A stretch of 63,321 bases of DNA from NCBI GenBank assembly GCA_045648425.1, contig JAZRNV010000025.1:1-63321 (forward strand), written 5' to 3'. How positions within the stretch are numbered: the first letter of the stretch is position 1; each line of letters begins with the position of its first letter. This document shows, piece after piece, positions 25,120 through 34,414 of the stretch. Source of the DNA: RGIG2206 sp045648425. Lineage in GTDB: Bacteria; Bacillota; Clostridia; Oscillospirales; Acutalibacteraceae. A program made the translations under genes and the position numbers. The notes beneath the pieces were generated by a model, which saw only the letters and a list, made by a program, of their open reading frames with translations, had not been told where the DNA came from and ran no database searches.

Positions 25120-25905
25120 TTAAATTTGTTGGTACAGATAGTTTATAAATTCTGCAACCGCGCCCTCTCGGCAGGTGCAAGCCACATAATCGGCTATTTT
25201 CTTAACCTCGTCGGGTGAGTCGCTTGGAGCGCAGGATATAGCTGCTGCCTTCATCATTGTTACATCGTTAAAGTAATTCCCTGCAACCAGTATCTTTTTA
25301 GAGTCAATGGAAAGCGTCTTTGCCAGATCGGCCATAGTGCTGCCTTTATTGACACCCGTGGGTAAAATCTCAATAAAGGTGGGGCCGCTGCGTATCAAAT
25401 CCCCTTTGAGCATTGGGTTGCCGATGCAATACTGCTCAATAAGGTCAAGCTGGCAGGCGTTGCCGCCAAAGATAACCTTGTTAATCGAGCCGCTCAGAGA
25501 ATTCTTAACTGTAAGCTTTTCATCCTCAATAAGATATTCAATCACTTGGTTGTTCTTGGCAAGGCAAAGGTCACTGCCGCAATAAATCAACGCGCCCACG
25601 CCTTCAAATCTGTCAATAATTTCTTTTGTAATCTGCAGGCAATCAAGAGTGTATTGCAAGACTGTTTGACTGCGTTTTATATCGTATACCAATGCGCCGT
25701 TATTGGCGATAACCATACCTGAGCAACCAAGGGCTTGGGCAACGGGCACAGCGGATTGGGGCGATCGCCCCGTGGCCAGCACAACCTGACCGCCGTCGTC
25801 CACAAATCTGATTATGGCATCAATATTGGCAGGTGGAACATACTGCCCGTCAGCCAATGTGCCGTCAATATCGGACACCAGCAGATACCCGTCAAATTTT
25901 TTCAT
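25120..25905 (-). CDS. Cof-type HAD-IIB phosphatase
   Basis: 261 residues. HAD motif I is DIDGT (Asp nucleophile near residue 13), motif II ATGRS, and the C2B cap lies between. The Mg-binding motif IV reads AGNYFNDVTMM, with Asn where GDxxND is usual in the first half, though the second Asp is kept. Likely a sugar-phosphate or nucleotide phosphatase; substrate unknown. Its ATG overlaps the stop of the pseudouridine synthase (ATGA). Confidence 0.88.
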   Translation of the reverse strand: MKKFDGYLLVSDIDGTLADGQYVPPANIDAIIRFVDDGGQVVLATGRSPQSAVPVAQALGCSGMVIANNGALVYDIKRSQTVLQYTLDCLQITKEIIDRFEGVGALIYCGSDLCLAKNNQVIEYLIEDEKLTVKNSLSGSINKVIFGGNACQLDLIEQYCIGNPMLKGDLIRSGPTFIEILPTGVNKGSTMADLAKTLSIDSKKILVAGNYFNDVTMMKAAAISCAPSDSPDEVKKIADYVACTCREGAVAEFINYLYQQI

Positions 25906-26807
25906 CTTTCTTTTAATCCTTTTAAAAACGAAAGAAAATAGGTTGGTAAGCTGCTGTCAAACTCCAAATATCGGCCGTCGGGATGGACAAAGCCAATCCT
26001 TTTGGCGTGGAGGCATTGACCGCCCAGCCGCTCAATCACCTTTTTGGGGCCGTAAACCATATCTCCTGCCACCGGATGACCTATGTGTGCCATATGTACT
26101 CTTATTTGATGAGTGCGGCCGGTTTCTAATCTTAGGGCAAGATGGGTAAAGCCATCATAACGCTTAACAACTCGCCAATGGGTAACGGCATTGCGTGACG
26201 CCTTGGCGGTGACCGCCATTTGCTTGCGTTTGGTAGGATGGCGGCCAATAGGAGCATTGACGGTGCCCTCATCCTCTTTAACGTTGCCGTAGACCACCGC
26301 CTCATACTCTCGCGTAAAGGAGTGTTCTTTTATCTGCTCGGCCAAAAAGGAGTGTGCGCGGTCATTTTTTGCAACAATCAGCAGGCCGCTTGTATCCTTA
26401 TCAATTCGGTGAACTATACCGGGGCGAATAACCCCGTTTATGCCCGAAAGACTGCTGCCGCAATGGGCCAAAAGCGCGTTAACAAGGGTGCCGTCAGCAT
26501 TGCCGGGGGCAGGATGGACAACCATACCCTTTGCCTTGTTAACCACCAGCAGGTCATCATCCTCATATACTATATCAAGAGGAATTGACTGGGCAACTGC
26601 CTCGGATTCAACAGGAGCGGGCAGGTTTATAACCACCTCATCCCCTACGCTCAGAGCCGCTTTCTTTTTGGCTGCTCTGCCGTTTATCAGCACATTGCCC
26701 TCGTCACACAGACGTGCGGCGGCTGAACGGGTCATTTGCCCGGTTGAAGCAATAAACGCATCCACCCTGTCGAAGGGTTCGGTACATATCAAGTTAACCG
26801 TTGACAT
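25902..26807 (-). CDS. RluA-family 23S rRNA pseudouridine synthase (RluD-like)
   Basis: Isomerises uridines to pseudouridine in 23S rRNA. 301 residues: N-terminal S4 domain (DRVDAFIASTGQMTRSAAARL ... VLINGRAAKKKAAL) and catalytic domain with the family motif HRIDKDTSGLLIVAKND, whose Asp is catalytic, and LETGRTHQIRVHMAHIGHPV. It overlaps the end of lspA; ATG 26807 lies 8 bases after AAGGG, two codons after other possible starts. The lspA-rluD order is conserved in Firmicutes. Confidence 0.93.
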   Translation of the reverse strand: MSTVNLICTEPFDRVDAFIASTGQMTRSAAARLCDEGNVLINGRAAKKKAALSVGDEVVINLPAPVESEAVAQSIPLDIVYEDDDLLVVNKAKGMVVHPAPGNADGTLVNALLAHCGSSLSGINGVIRPGIVHRIDKDTSGLLIVAKNDRAHSFLAEQIKEHSFTREYEAVVYGNVKEDEGTVNAPIGRHPTKRKQMAVTAKASRNAVTHWRVVKRYDGFTHLALRLETGRTHQIRVHMAHIGHPVAGDMVYGPKKVIERLGGQCLHAKRIGFVHPDGRYLEFDSSLPTYFLSFLKGLKER

Positions 26808-27366
26808 CCCCATCACCCTTTGACGCGGCTTTTTGCTTGGATTTTTTTATATCGTTAACACTGTCGATTAAAAAGTAGATAATGAGCATTATGCAGCCGA
26901 TAACCACACAGCAATCAGCAACGTTGAACACCCATACCCACAGGTCACCAAAAAGCTTAACGTCTATAAAATCGATTACATATCTGAGACGGAGACGATC
27001 AATCATATTGCCGATGCCCCCTGCTATTACCAGAGAGGCGGCCCATTTGAGCCATTTGCCGGAGATTTTACCCATCAGCATAGCTCCCACGGCCAGCACC
27101 ACAATCACTATTGTTATGGTGTTGAAAACATAGGACTTATCGGATAATATGCCAAACACGGCACCGTCATTGCGAACGTAGGTGAAATTCAGCACGCCCT
27201 TTATAACGGTTACCGAATCACCCACGTTTTTAAAATTGTTCACAACCAAAAGCTTGGTCAACTGGTCTATAACCACCAACAATGCGGATACAGCCAATGC
27301 AATAAGTTCGACCTTTCGGCTTTTGAGCCAGCCAACAAGGCCTGTTTTGCTTTTTTGTTCGGTCAA
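26794..27366 (-). CDS. lspA: Signal peptidase II (prolipoprotein peptidase)
   Basis: Cleaves lipoprotein signal peptides in the membrane. 190 residues, four transmembrane helices, with the conserved VVIDQLTK, FTYVRNDGAVFGIL, GGIGNMIDRL and FNVADCCVVIG blocks; D123 and D151 are the catalytic aspartates. About 25 residues longer than usual owing to a basic C-terminal tail (KKSKQKAASKG). The start is TTG 27366, 6 bases after GGAGGCAA. It would process the lipoproteins at 11.8 and 56.6 kb. Lies 19 bases after ileS. Confidence 0.95.
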   Translation of the reverse strand: MTEQKSKTGLVGWLKSRKVELIALAVSALLVVIDQLTKLLVVNNFKNVGDSVTVIKGVLNFTYVRNDGAVFGILSDKSYVFNTITIVIVVLAVGAMLMGKISGKWLKWAASLVIAGGIGNMIDRLRLRYVIDFIDVKLFGDLWVWVFNVADCCVVIGCIMLIIYFLIDSVNDIKKSKQKAASKGDGDVNG

Positions 27367-27385
27367 ACCAAATTGCCTCCAAACT

Positions 27386-30181
27386 TTAATTCATATCTGC
27401 AATTATTGCGGCGCAGCGCTCACACAAATCAGCATATTCGGGGTTGCTGCCTACTCCGTTGCTGTAGCTCCAGCAACGAGCGCACTTGCAGCCCGATGCC
27501 TTAACTACGGTTACGTTCACATTGTCGCCCTTAAACTCGCCGCCCTGTCCGTCATTGACAATATCAACAGCAGAGGTGATGAAAAGCTCGGTCAAGGAGA
27601 TTGCGGTATCGTGCACAATTTTGAACCAATCGTCGGTGCAGTATACAACCACCTTCGCATCAAGAGATGAACCGATAATCTTATCCTTACGGGCAAGCTC
27701 AATGGCTTTTTTAACATCATCGCGGATGGCGTGGAGTTTTTCCCACTGGTTCATAAAGCTGTCATCAACATCAAGCTCAACAGCAGCGGGGAAATCGTTA
27801 AACATCACGCTGCCGCCATCACGGTCAGAGGCGTGGGGCATATACTCCCAAATCTCTTCTGCGGTGAAGGAGATGATGGGTGCCAACAAAAGAGTAAGAC
27901 TGTCAAGAATGCGATACATAACTGTTTGAGCGGCACGTCTGGTTTCGCTGTCGGCGCGCTCAACATAAAGACGGTCTTTAATAACATCAAGGTAGAAATT
28001 AGACATATCAACCACGCAGAAGTTGTGTATAGCGTGGAAAATAATATGATATTCAAAGTTTTCATAGGCCTCGCGGCACTTTTCAATAAGCTCGTTGAGT
28101 CGTGCCAACGCCCACTTATCCATATCGGAAAGCTTTGCCAAGGGCAAGCAATCGGTATCGGGATTGAAATCGTGGATGTTGCCCAAAATGAATCGGGCGG
28201 TGTTGCGTATCTTTCTGTAGGCCTCTGAAAGCTGCTTAAGAATCTCTTTTGAAATGCGGATGTCAGCGTGATAGTCGCTGGATGCAACCCACAAACGAAG
28301 AATATCGGCACCGTACTGGTTAACAATTTCTTCAGGTTCGATGGTGTTGCCGATGGATTTTGACATCTTTTTGCCTTCGCCGTCAACAACCCAGCCGTGG
28401 GTAACAACTGCCTTATAGGGAGCAATGCCCTTTGTGGCAACGCTTGTAAGCAAGCTTGACTGGAACCAGCCGCGATATTGGTCAGCACCCTCGAGATAGA
28501 GGTCGGCAGGATGGCCGAGGTAGTCTCTCTCATCAAGAACGGCGGCGTGAGTTGAGCCGGAGTCAAACCAAACATCCATAATATCGGTTTCTTTGGTGAA
28601 ATGGGTGCAACCGCACTTGGGGCAAACGCTGCCCTCGGGCATAAGCTCGGCGGCGGTGTGTGCATACCAGGCGTCGGCGCCCTCTTTGCGGAACATATCG
28701 GCCACCTTGGCGATGGTTTGTTCGGAAATTATCTGCTCACCGCAATCCTCACAATAGAAGAGCGGGATGGGCACGCCCCAGGTTCTCTGGCGAGAAATGC
28801 ACCAGTCGGAACGGTCACGCACCATACCTGAAATGCGGTCTTCACCCCAGCCGGGAATCCACTTAACCGACTTAATGGCCTCAAGAGCTTGGTCGGAGAA
28901 GGCCTTGATGGAGCAGAAGCACTGCTTGGTGGCGCGGAAAAGAATGGGTGATTTGCAACGCCAGCAATGAGGATACTGGTGAATAATCTTAGCAAGAGCA
29001 AACAGATGACCTGTTTCATCCAAATGCATAGCGATGCTCTTGTTGGCTTCATCGGTGGAAAGGCCCTCAAATTGGCCTGCATCCTCAGTCATAATACCCT
29101 TGGCATCAACCGATACAATCATAGGCACCTGAGGATATTTGCGGCAAACCTCAAAGTCGTCAACACCAAAGCCGGGAGCGGTATGAACACAGCCCGTGCC
29201 GCTTTCAAGAGTTACGTGGTCGCCCACGATAACAAGACTTTGACGGTCAAGGAAGGGATGCTCGGCTGACATAAGCTCAAGCTCTTTGCCCATAAGGGTG
29301 GCGATAAGCTCATAATCCTCAATGCCTGCAGCGGCAAAAGAATTGCCTGCAAGCTCTTGGGCCATAATGTAGAACTCGTCACCTGCTTTATAAACGCCGT
29401 AATCATAGTTGGGGCCAACACAAATAGCTACGTTGCCGGGCAAGGTCCATGTTGTGGTGGTCCAGATTACGAAATAGGTTTTGTTAAGGTCACAGCCATA
29501 CTGAGCCAGCTTGCCCAGGTCATCGCTGACCTTAAACTTAACATAGATAGAATGGCAAGGATCTTCGGCATATTCGATTTCGGCCTCGGCAAGAGCAGTC
29601 TGGCACTCGGGGCACCAGTAAACGGGCTTGAGTCCTTTATAGATATAGCCCTTTTGAGCCATCTCGCCGAAAATTTCAACCTGCTTGGCAACAAACTCGG
29701 GCTTGAGGGTGAGATAAGGGTTATCCCACTCGCCCAAAACGCCCAGACGCTTAAACTGGTCGCGCTGGTCATCAACAAAGCCAAGTGCAAACTCGCGGCA
29801 AATCTTACGAAGCTCGAGGGGTGAAACCTGCTCGGAGGATTTCATACCTGCGGCCTTACGTGCTTTAAGCTCGGTGGGAAGGCCGTGAGTATCGTAGCCG
29901 GGCACATACGGTGCTTTAAAACCGGTCATGTTCTTGTAGCGCACAACAAAATCCTTAAGAATCTTATTAAGTGCAGTACCCAAGTGAATTTTACCGTTTG
30001 CATAAGGAGGGCCGTCGTGAAGAGTGTAAAGGGGCTTGCCCTCGTTGCGCTTCATTATCTGCTCGTAAAGCTCTTCGCTATACCACTTTTCCAGAGCGAC
30101 GGGTTCTCTGTCGGGCAAACCTGCACGCATAGGAAACTCGGTATTAAGCAGATTAAGTGTCTGGTTATAATCCTGTGCCAT
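27386..30181 (-). CDS. ileS: Isoleucine--tRNA ligase
   Basis: 931 residues, class I synthetase. HIGH motif variant within HDGPPYANGKIHLGTALN, editing domain in the middle, KMSKSIGN signature near residue 600, anticodon-binding helices, and a C-terminal zinc finger CARCWS ... CERCAAI. Short (bacterial-type) C-terminus. It lies 35 bases after divIVA with no room for a T-box leader, so it is expressed as part of the division-gene transcript. The order divIVA-ileS-lspA-rlu is a conserved Firmicutes string. Confidence 0.97.
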   Translation of the reverse strand: MAQDYNQTLNLLNTEFPMRAGLPDREPVALEKWYSEELYEQIMKRNEGKPLYTLHDGPPYANGKIHLGTALNKILKDFVVRYKNMTGFKAPYVPGYDTHGLPTELKARKAAGMKSSEQVSPLELRKICREFALGFVDDQRDQFKRLGVLGEWDNPYLTLKPEFVAKQVEIFGEMAQKGYIYKGLKPVYWCPECQTALAEAEIEYAEDPCHSIYVKFKVSDDLGKLAQYGCDLNKTYFVIWTTTTWTLPGNVAICVGPNYDYGVYKAGDEFYIMAQELAGNSFAAAGIEDYELIATLMGKELELMSAEHPFLDRQSLVIVGDHVTLESGTGCVHTAPGFGVDDFEVCRKYPQVPMIVSVDAKGIMTEDAGQFEGLSTDEANKSIAMHLDETGHLFALAKIIHQYPHCWRCKSPILFRATKQCFCSIKAFSDQALEAIKSVKWIPGWGEDRISGMVRDRSDWCISRQRTWGVPIPLFYCEDCGEQIISEQTIAKVADMFRKEGADAWYAHTAAELMPEGSVCPKCGCTHFTKETDIMDVWFDSGSTHAAVLDERDYLGHPADLYLEGADQYRGWFQSSLLTSVATKGIAPYKAVVTHGWVVDGEGKKMSKSIGNTIEPEEIVNQYGADILRLWVASSDYHADIRISKEILKQLSEAYRKIRNTARFILGNIHDFNPDTDCLPLAKLSDMDKWALARLNELIEKCREAYENFEYHIIFHAIHNFCVVDMSNFYLDVIKDRLYVERADSETRRAAQTVMYRILDSLTLLLAPIISFTAEEIWEYMPHASDRDGGSVMFNDFPAAVELDVDDSFMNQWEKLHAIRDDVKKAIELARKDKIIGSSLDAKVVVYCTDDWFKIVHDTAISLTELFITSAVDIVNDGQGGEFKGDNVNVTVVKASGCKCARCWSYSNGVGSNPEYADLCERCAAIIADMN

Positions 30182-30216
30182 TGTTTTATCTCCAATCTGA
30201 TATGTGAGTAATTACC

Positions 30217-31242
30217 TTAGTTGTTTTCGTCATCACTGACTTGAATTCTGCCGCTGAAGGAGTTGTCATCCTCGTCCTCATCGTCATCGATAAGGATGGT
30301 GAAGCCGGTAGTTGCAGAAGTAGCGGGAGCCGGCTCAACAGCGGGAGCGGCCTCAGCGGTAAGAGAAGCAACCTCTTCAACAGCCGCGGCGGCCTGCTCT
30401 TCATTGGCCTGCATATCGCCCATCAGCTTAAGCAAATCACTGCCGGCGGTGGTGGTTGACTCCTCTGCCACGGGAGTAGAATCTATGAAAGAAATTTGAG
30501 CGACGGGAATATCGTCATCTTCCTCAACAATAACGGGCTCAACTACGGGCTCAACTACGGGCTCGGCAGCAACGGGCTCGGCAGCTTCAAAAGCTGCCTG
30601 CACGGGAGCCACAAAGCTCTCTTGCTGAGGGGGAAGCTGAATCTCAGGCATTAAATCGGGCAGGTCTTTGATAAGAGACACCTGCTCTTTATAGCGGTTG
30701 AGTATATCTGCACGGAAGGTGGAAACCTCGCTCTTAAGAGCATCGTAAAGGCGGCGCTGTTCATCAATCTCGGCTTGAAGCTTTGCTGATTCTTCAGCGG
30801 CTATGCGGCGCACCTCATCAAGCATTTTGGAGGCCTGTGCCTCTGCCTCTGCGGTGGCAGTTTCGAGGGCGGTCTCTGCCTGAGCGGTAAGCTCTTTTGA
30901 ACGGGCGATGGCATCGGCAAGCACGGCTTCGGCCTTTGAATCGGCATCGGCAGTAACTGCCTCGGCCTTAACTCCTGCCTCAGCAATGGTGCGCTCGGCG
31001 GTTTGCTTGGCCTCGTCGGTTATTTGCATTGCCAGCTTTTGTGCGTTAACAAGAGTAGCTTGAATGATGGTCTCATTCTTTTTAAGCTCGTCAATTATGC
31101 GCTGCATTTCACGAATCTTTTTCTCTTGAAAGCTAAGAGTTTCGGCCACGGTTGATATAAACTCATCAACCTCAGCGGCGCGATAGCCACTCATACCTGC
31201 TTTTTGGAACTGATAGTTCAAAGCTTGTTCGGATGTTAACAT
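30217..31242 (-). CDS. divIVA: DivIVA domain-containing protein
   Basis: 341 residues. N-terminal DivIVA lipid-binding/coiled-coil segment (FQKAGMSGYRAAEVDEFIST, residues 13-32), then a long Ala/Glu-rich coiled coil to about residue 195, then an acidic, Pro/Val/Glu-rich disordered tail with repeats of EPVVEPVVEP and an end rich in D and E. DivIVA proteins mark negatively curved membrane at septum and poles. The tail is longer than in B. subtilis DivIVA (164 residues) and probably recruits partners. It follows ylmH by 24 bases. Confidence 0.9.
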   Translation of the reverse strand: MLTSEQALNYQFQKAGMSGYRAAEVDEFISTVAETLSFQEKKIREMQRIIDELKKNETIIQATLVNAQKLAMQITDEAKQTAERTIAEAGVKAEAVTADADSKAEAVLADAIARSKELTAQAETALETATAEAEAQASKMLDEVRRIAAEESAKLQAEIDEQRRLYDALKSEVSTFRADILNRYKEQVSLIKDLPDLMPEIQLPPQQESFVAPVQAAFEAAEPVAAEPVVEPVVEPVIVEEDDDIPVAQISFIDSTPVAEESTTTAGSDLLKLMGDMQANEEQAAAAVEEVASLTAEAAPAVEPAPATSATTGFTILIDDDEDEDDNSFSGRIQVSDDENN

Positions 31243-31266
31243 TATATTTTCCTGCCTTTCGAGTTT

Positions 31267-32022
31267 TCAGATATATTTTCTTACAAACAGCACCGTTCTG
31301 CCCTTTCGGGTCATTTCCGAGCAACTGTCAATTATAAACTTGCCTTTGCCCCTGATGGTTATCATACTGCCCTCGGCAACCCGTTTTGAGGTTGACAGAC
31401 ATTCGGATGAATCTACCGCCACAAGACCTGAGGTTATCGCCCCTTCGGCTTTACTGCGTGAAAAAGAGCACAGCGCGCCCACAACGCAGTCGAGTCGGGC
31501 GGATGCCACGGTTAAACGGATTTCTTGAAAGCCACCGCCAATGGGAAGAGGTAGGGTGTAGCCCTTTTGCAGCTTTACCCCCTCACCGCCTACCTTGTCA
31601 AGCTGAGTCATAACATAGTCAACAACGGTGGATGAAAGAAAAATCACACCTCGGCTGCCATCGGTAAGTATGTCGCCCACCGCATCACGACGGATACCCA
31701 AAGACATCAAACTGCCCAACCAATCCCTATGGGTCAGTTGAGCGGTAGGACGTGCAGTTGCCGTAACTGCCTGCAAAGGATAATCGTCGGCGGTTATCTG
31801 CTCATATTCGGGGTAGATACACATATATACCCTTTCGGCCCCATCGTAGCCACCGTAAAAGGCCACATTGCCGTAGTTGTCGGCCGCTTTTTTGGCGACC
31901 GATACACCATGGCTGTCCAGAAAGCCGATAAAGCGTGTGGTGTAGCGTTTTTGGGCGGAGAAAACCCCATCCTCAACGCGGCTGATAATAAGCTTGTCTT
32001 CGCTGTTTATGTTGTCTGACAT
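31267..32022 (-). CDS. ylmH: YlmH family RNA-binding protein (S4 domain)
   Basis: 251 residues; N-terminal YlmH region with KRYTTRFIGFLDSHG, a middle DWLGSLMSLGIRRDAVGDI, and a C-terminal S4 domain (LDCVVGALCSFSRSKAEGAI ... STSKRVAEGSMITIRGKGKF). In B. subtilis YlmH acts in ribosome-associated quality control and lies in the division cluster. The ATG overlaps the sepF stop (TAATG). YlmG, usually between SepF and YlmH, is absent. Confidence 0.92.
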   Translation of the reverse strand: MSDNINSEDKLIISRVEDGVFSAQKRYTTRFIGFLDSHGVSVAKKAADNYGNVAFYGGYDGAERVYMCIYPEYEQITADDYPLQAVTATARPTAQLTHRDWLGSLMSLGIRRDAVGDILTDGSRGVIFLSSTVVDYVMTQLDKVGGEGVKLQKGYTLPLPIGGGFQEIRLTVASARLDCVVGALCSFSRSKAEGAITSGLVAVDSSECLSTSKRVAEGSMITIRGKGKFIIDSCSEMTRKGRTVLFVRKYI

Positions 32023-32459
32023 TAGGGACGGAAGTAAGAACCGGACTCAACGTCTTCAAAAAGAACATCGCCCATAACATCAACATTGTTGGGGGTTACA
32101 ACAAAAGCGTTGTTGGCGGCACGCTTGATGGTGCCCTTGTTGGCATATGCAACACCGCACAAAAAGTCAACCAAGCGGCGAACAACATCTTTAGGTGCAT
32201 TCTCCAGATTAACGACGACGGTGCGCTTGGCGCAAAGATGGTCGGCAATAGCCAAACCGTCCTCAAAGGTTTCGGGTTTTACAAGCACAACCTGAAGCTG
32301 AGGTGCGCTATTGATATTAACAACATTTTTGGGAGCATCGCTGCGAGCTCTTGAGACGCCGCGACGGGGTGCCTCTTCAACTTCTTCTTCGGTAACAACC
32401 TCTTCTTCAGGTTCATCTGCGGGAGTGAAGAAATTTTTGAAATTCTCTTTAAAGCCCAT
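32022..32459 (-). CDS. sepF: Cell division protein SepF
   Basis: 145 residues. N-terminal amphipathic membrane-binding helix (MGFKENFKNFF), acidic linker with runs of E (EEEVVTEEEVEEAP), and the C-terminal SepF domain (VVLVKPETFEDGLAIADHL ... VVNLENAPKDVVRRLVDFLCG ... FVVTPNNVDV). Anchors and bundles FtsZ at the septum. ATG 32459 is 8 bases after AAGGAG; further upstream in-frame starts are not supported. Translationally coupled to ylmH. Confidence 0.94.
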   Translation of the reverse strand: MGFKENFKNFFTPADEPEEEVVTEEEVEEAPRRGVSRARSDAPKNVVNINSAPQLQVVLVKPETFEDGLAIADHLCAKRTVVVNLENAPKDVVRRLVDFLCGVAYANKGTIKRAANNAFVVTPNNVDVMGDVLFEDVESGSYFRP

Positions 32460-32487
32460 AATATATTCTCCTTTAAAAATAATAAAA

Positions 32488-33222
32488 TCATTTGTATTCA
32501 CGGGCGCCGAACAGTATCGAGCCAAGGCGGATTATATTAGCGCCCGACTTGATGGCCTGCTCAAAATCACCCGACATTCCCATAGACAAAAAGTCCATAT
32601 CAACATTATATAATTTTTTGTCTGAAAGGTCAATAAACATCTGATACATTTTATCAAAAAATCCGCAAATTTCTTTATCATTTTCGCAGATTGGGGGGAT
32701 GCACATCAATCCTTTGACCTTTATACCCTCCATAGAGGAAATTTGGCACAAAAATTCCTCTGCGCGAGAAGCATCTATTCCCGATTTTGAGGCCTCGTCA
32801 CCTATGTTGATTTCTACCAGCACATCGGTTACAAGCCCTTTCTCGACACTGCGCTTTGAAAGCTCTGCCGCAAGGTGGTGAGAATCCACCGACTGCACCA
32901 TGGAAACCTTGCCCACAACCTGCTTTACCTTGTTGGTTTGCAAGCGACCGATGTGATGCCTTACGGCGCTTTTATCAAGAAAATCATACTTTTCACACAT
33001 CTCTTGAACGCGATTTTCGCCGATAAGGGTTATTCCTCTGCCGATGGCGTGATTGATAACCTCAACGGGCACGGTTTTTGTAGCGGCAAGAAGCTGTATA
33101 TCCTTTGCGCTTTTGCCAACAGAAAAGGCCGCTGCCTCAATTCGTTCAAGAACGTATTTATAGTTTTCATCAAAGAGGCGGCATCTGGCCGCAAGCTCTT
33201 CTTTAGAGAGATTTGCCATCAT
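32488..33222 (-). CDS. YggS family PLP homeostasis protein (YlmE)
   Basis: 244 residues, alanine-racemase-like TIM barrel binding PLP. Seen: QLLAATKTVPVEVI with the PLP Lys, IGENRVQEMCEK, HHIGRLQTNKVK, VDVLVEINIGDEASKSGI, LMCIPPICEN, and the C-terminal LSMGMSGDFEQAIKSGANIIRLGSILFG. Regulates free PLP; the gene classically precedes sepF (ylmE-ylmF). Its start overlaps the end of the HlyD-like gene by about 20 bases. A second ATG lies one codon later. Confidence 0.93.
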   Translation of the reverse strand: MMANLSKEELAARCRLFDENYKYVLERIEAAAFSVGKSAKDIQLLAATKTVPVEVINHAIGRGITLIGENRVQEMCEKYDFLDKSAVRHHIGRLQTNKVKQVVGKVSMVQSVDSHHLAAELSKRSVEKGLVTDVLVEINIGDEASKSGIDASRAEEFLCQISSMEGIKVKGLMCIPPICENDKEICGFFDKMYQMFIDLSDKKLYNVDMDFLSMGMSGDFEQAIKSGANIIRLGSILFGAREYK

Positions 33223-34414
33223 ACAAATTTTTCCCCTTTACAACCACGTCGTCATAAATATGCAACCCTTTTTCCATAGGGTCAGAGCGCTGACAAATAA
33301 CATATCCGTTGCCGGTGTAAAGCACCTTAACGGGCACAAACTCAATGGTTGTGCCATTGGATACATAAACGCCCTTTTTGCCATCCTTTACGCGGATGGC
33401 CTTGTCAGATATTCTGAGCCCGTCATAGCTGCGCAAAACTACGCTGACCGATGGGGTGCGAAGGGCAGAAAGCTCGCTGTTCATATAGCTGCAGCTAAGC
33501 ACCAGCACCGCTTTGTCGGAGGCGGCGCTTTTGTTAACCTGCAGTACGGTTGCAGGCACGTTGACCACTCGCGAGGTGGAAATATCCACACTCACCTTGT
33601 CGTTGGGCGAAAACTGCAAGGCCTGTTCAAAGGTTATGCCCACAGCTATATACCAGGTGACATCGCTGACCACCTTGCCCACGGCGTTTTCGTTGGGCTT
33701 TTGGCCTTTTATGGATTCAAGCTTTTCGGGAGTAAGAGAATCTATATCCTCAACACTCAAAATTCCCTCGTATCCGTCAACCGAGGATATAAAATAACCT
33801 GCACCCGGAGCGGTAACACTGCCAATGGAGCTGCCTGCAGCAGCCGAAAGCTGCTCTCGCTCTTGCTTAAGAGCGGCTATAAGGGCGGTGAAATCTGCCC
33901 CTTGGCCGGTTACCGTCTGACGGCGGTTGACCACCGAAAGGAAGGTCTGAGCTTTATCGTTACATTGGCTGAAATCCCCTTGCTCCACTGAGTTAAGCAG
34001 GTCGACAAGTCCTTCGTTTGCCTGCTCGTTGAGCTGGTCAATATCCACAACAACTCCGCTTGAGTAGTTGCTGAGGGCCTCAAGATTAGATATCTGTCGG
34101 TCAAGGTCATCTATACGGGATAAAGTTCGGATGGTACTGTCACTTTGATAAATATCGGCAATTACGCCCCCTGCGGATACACGCTCACCGTTGCCGACGG
34201 CATAACGGTAGGAGCCGCTCACCTTGCCCACAACGGGAGTTTCGGTTCGGATTATATATGCGTTTTTCGCCTCGATGGCGTCGCGGGCGGTATAGGATAC
34301 CGCCTGCTCGGTTTCGACGCTTTGATAGGGCACCACAAAGGCGTGGTAGCACAGATAGGTTATTAAAAGCACGCCCAATAAAATCGAGCATATTCGTTTA
34401 AAGGTCAAGCTCAT
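33203..34414 (-). CDS. HlyD-like membrane fusion/adaptor protein
   Basis: 403 residues: N-terminal transmembrane helix (about 5-25), a first lipoyl-like half (VSYTARDAIEAKNAYIIRTE ... SGSYRYAVGNGERVSAGGVIADIY), a coiled-coil hairpin (~95-205), then the second lipoyl half beginning GSVTAPGAGYF and a beta-barrel region (ITFEQALQFSPNDKVSVDI). This is the layout of periplasmic-adaptor HlyD proteins, which in Gram-positives assist ABC exporters or envelope machinery. No ABC transporter is adjacent. It sits between miaA (ATGA overlap) and the sepF cluster, suggesting an envelope or division role. ATG 34414 is 8 bases after AAGGAG. Confidence 0.75.
   Translation of the reverse strand: MSLTFKRICSILLGVLLITYLCYHAFVVPYQSVETEQAVSYTARDAIEAKNAYIIRTETPVVGKVSGSYRYAVGNGERVSAGGVIADIYQSDSTIRTLSRIDDLDRQISNLEALSNYSSGVVVDIDQLNEQANEGLVDLLNSVEQGDFSQCNDKAQTFLSVVNRRQTVTGQGADFTALIAALKQEREQLSAAAGSSIGSVTAPGAGYFISSVDGYEGILSVEDIDSLTPEKLESIKGQKPNENAVGKVVSDVTWYIAVGITFEQALQFSPNDKVSVDISTSRVVNVPATVLQVNKSAASDKAVLVLSCSYMNSELSALRTPSVSVVLRSYDGLRISDKAIRVKDGKKGVYVSNGTTIEFVPVKVLYTGNGYVICQRSDPMEKGLHIYDDVVVKGKNLYDGKSL

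Noticed and set aside
30182..30216. Possible T-box riboswitch ahead of ileS
   Set aside because: Only 35 bases separate divIVA and ileS, far too short for a T-box leader.
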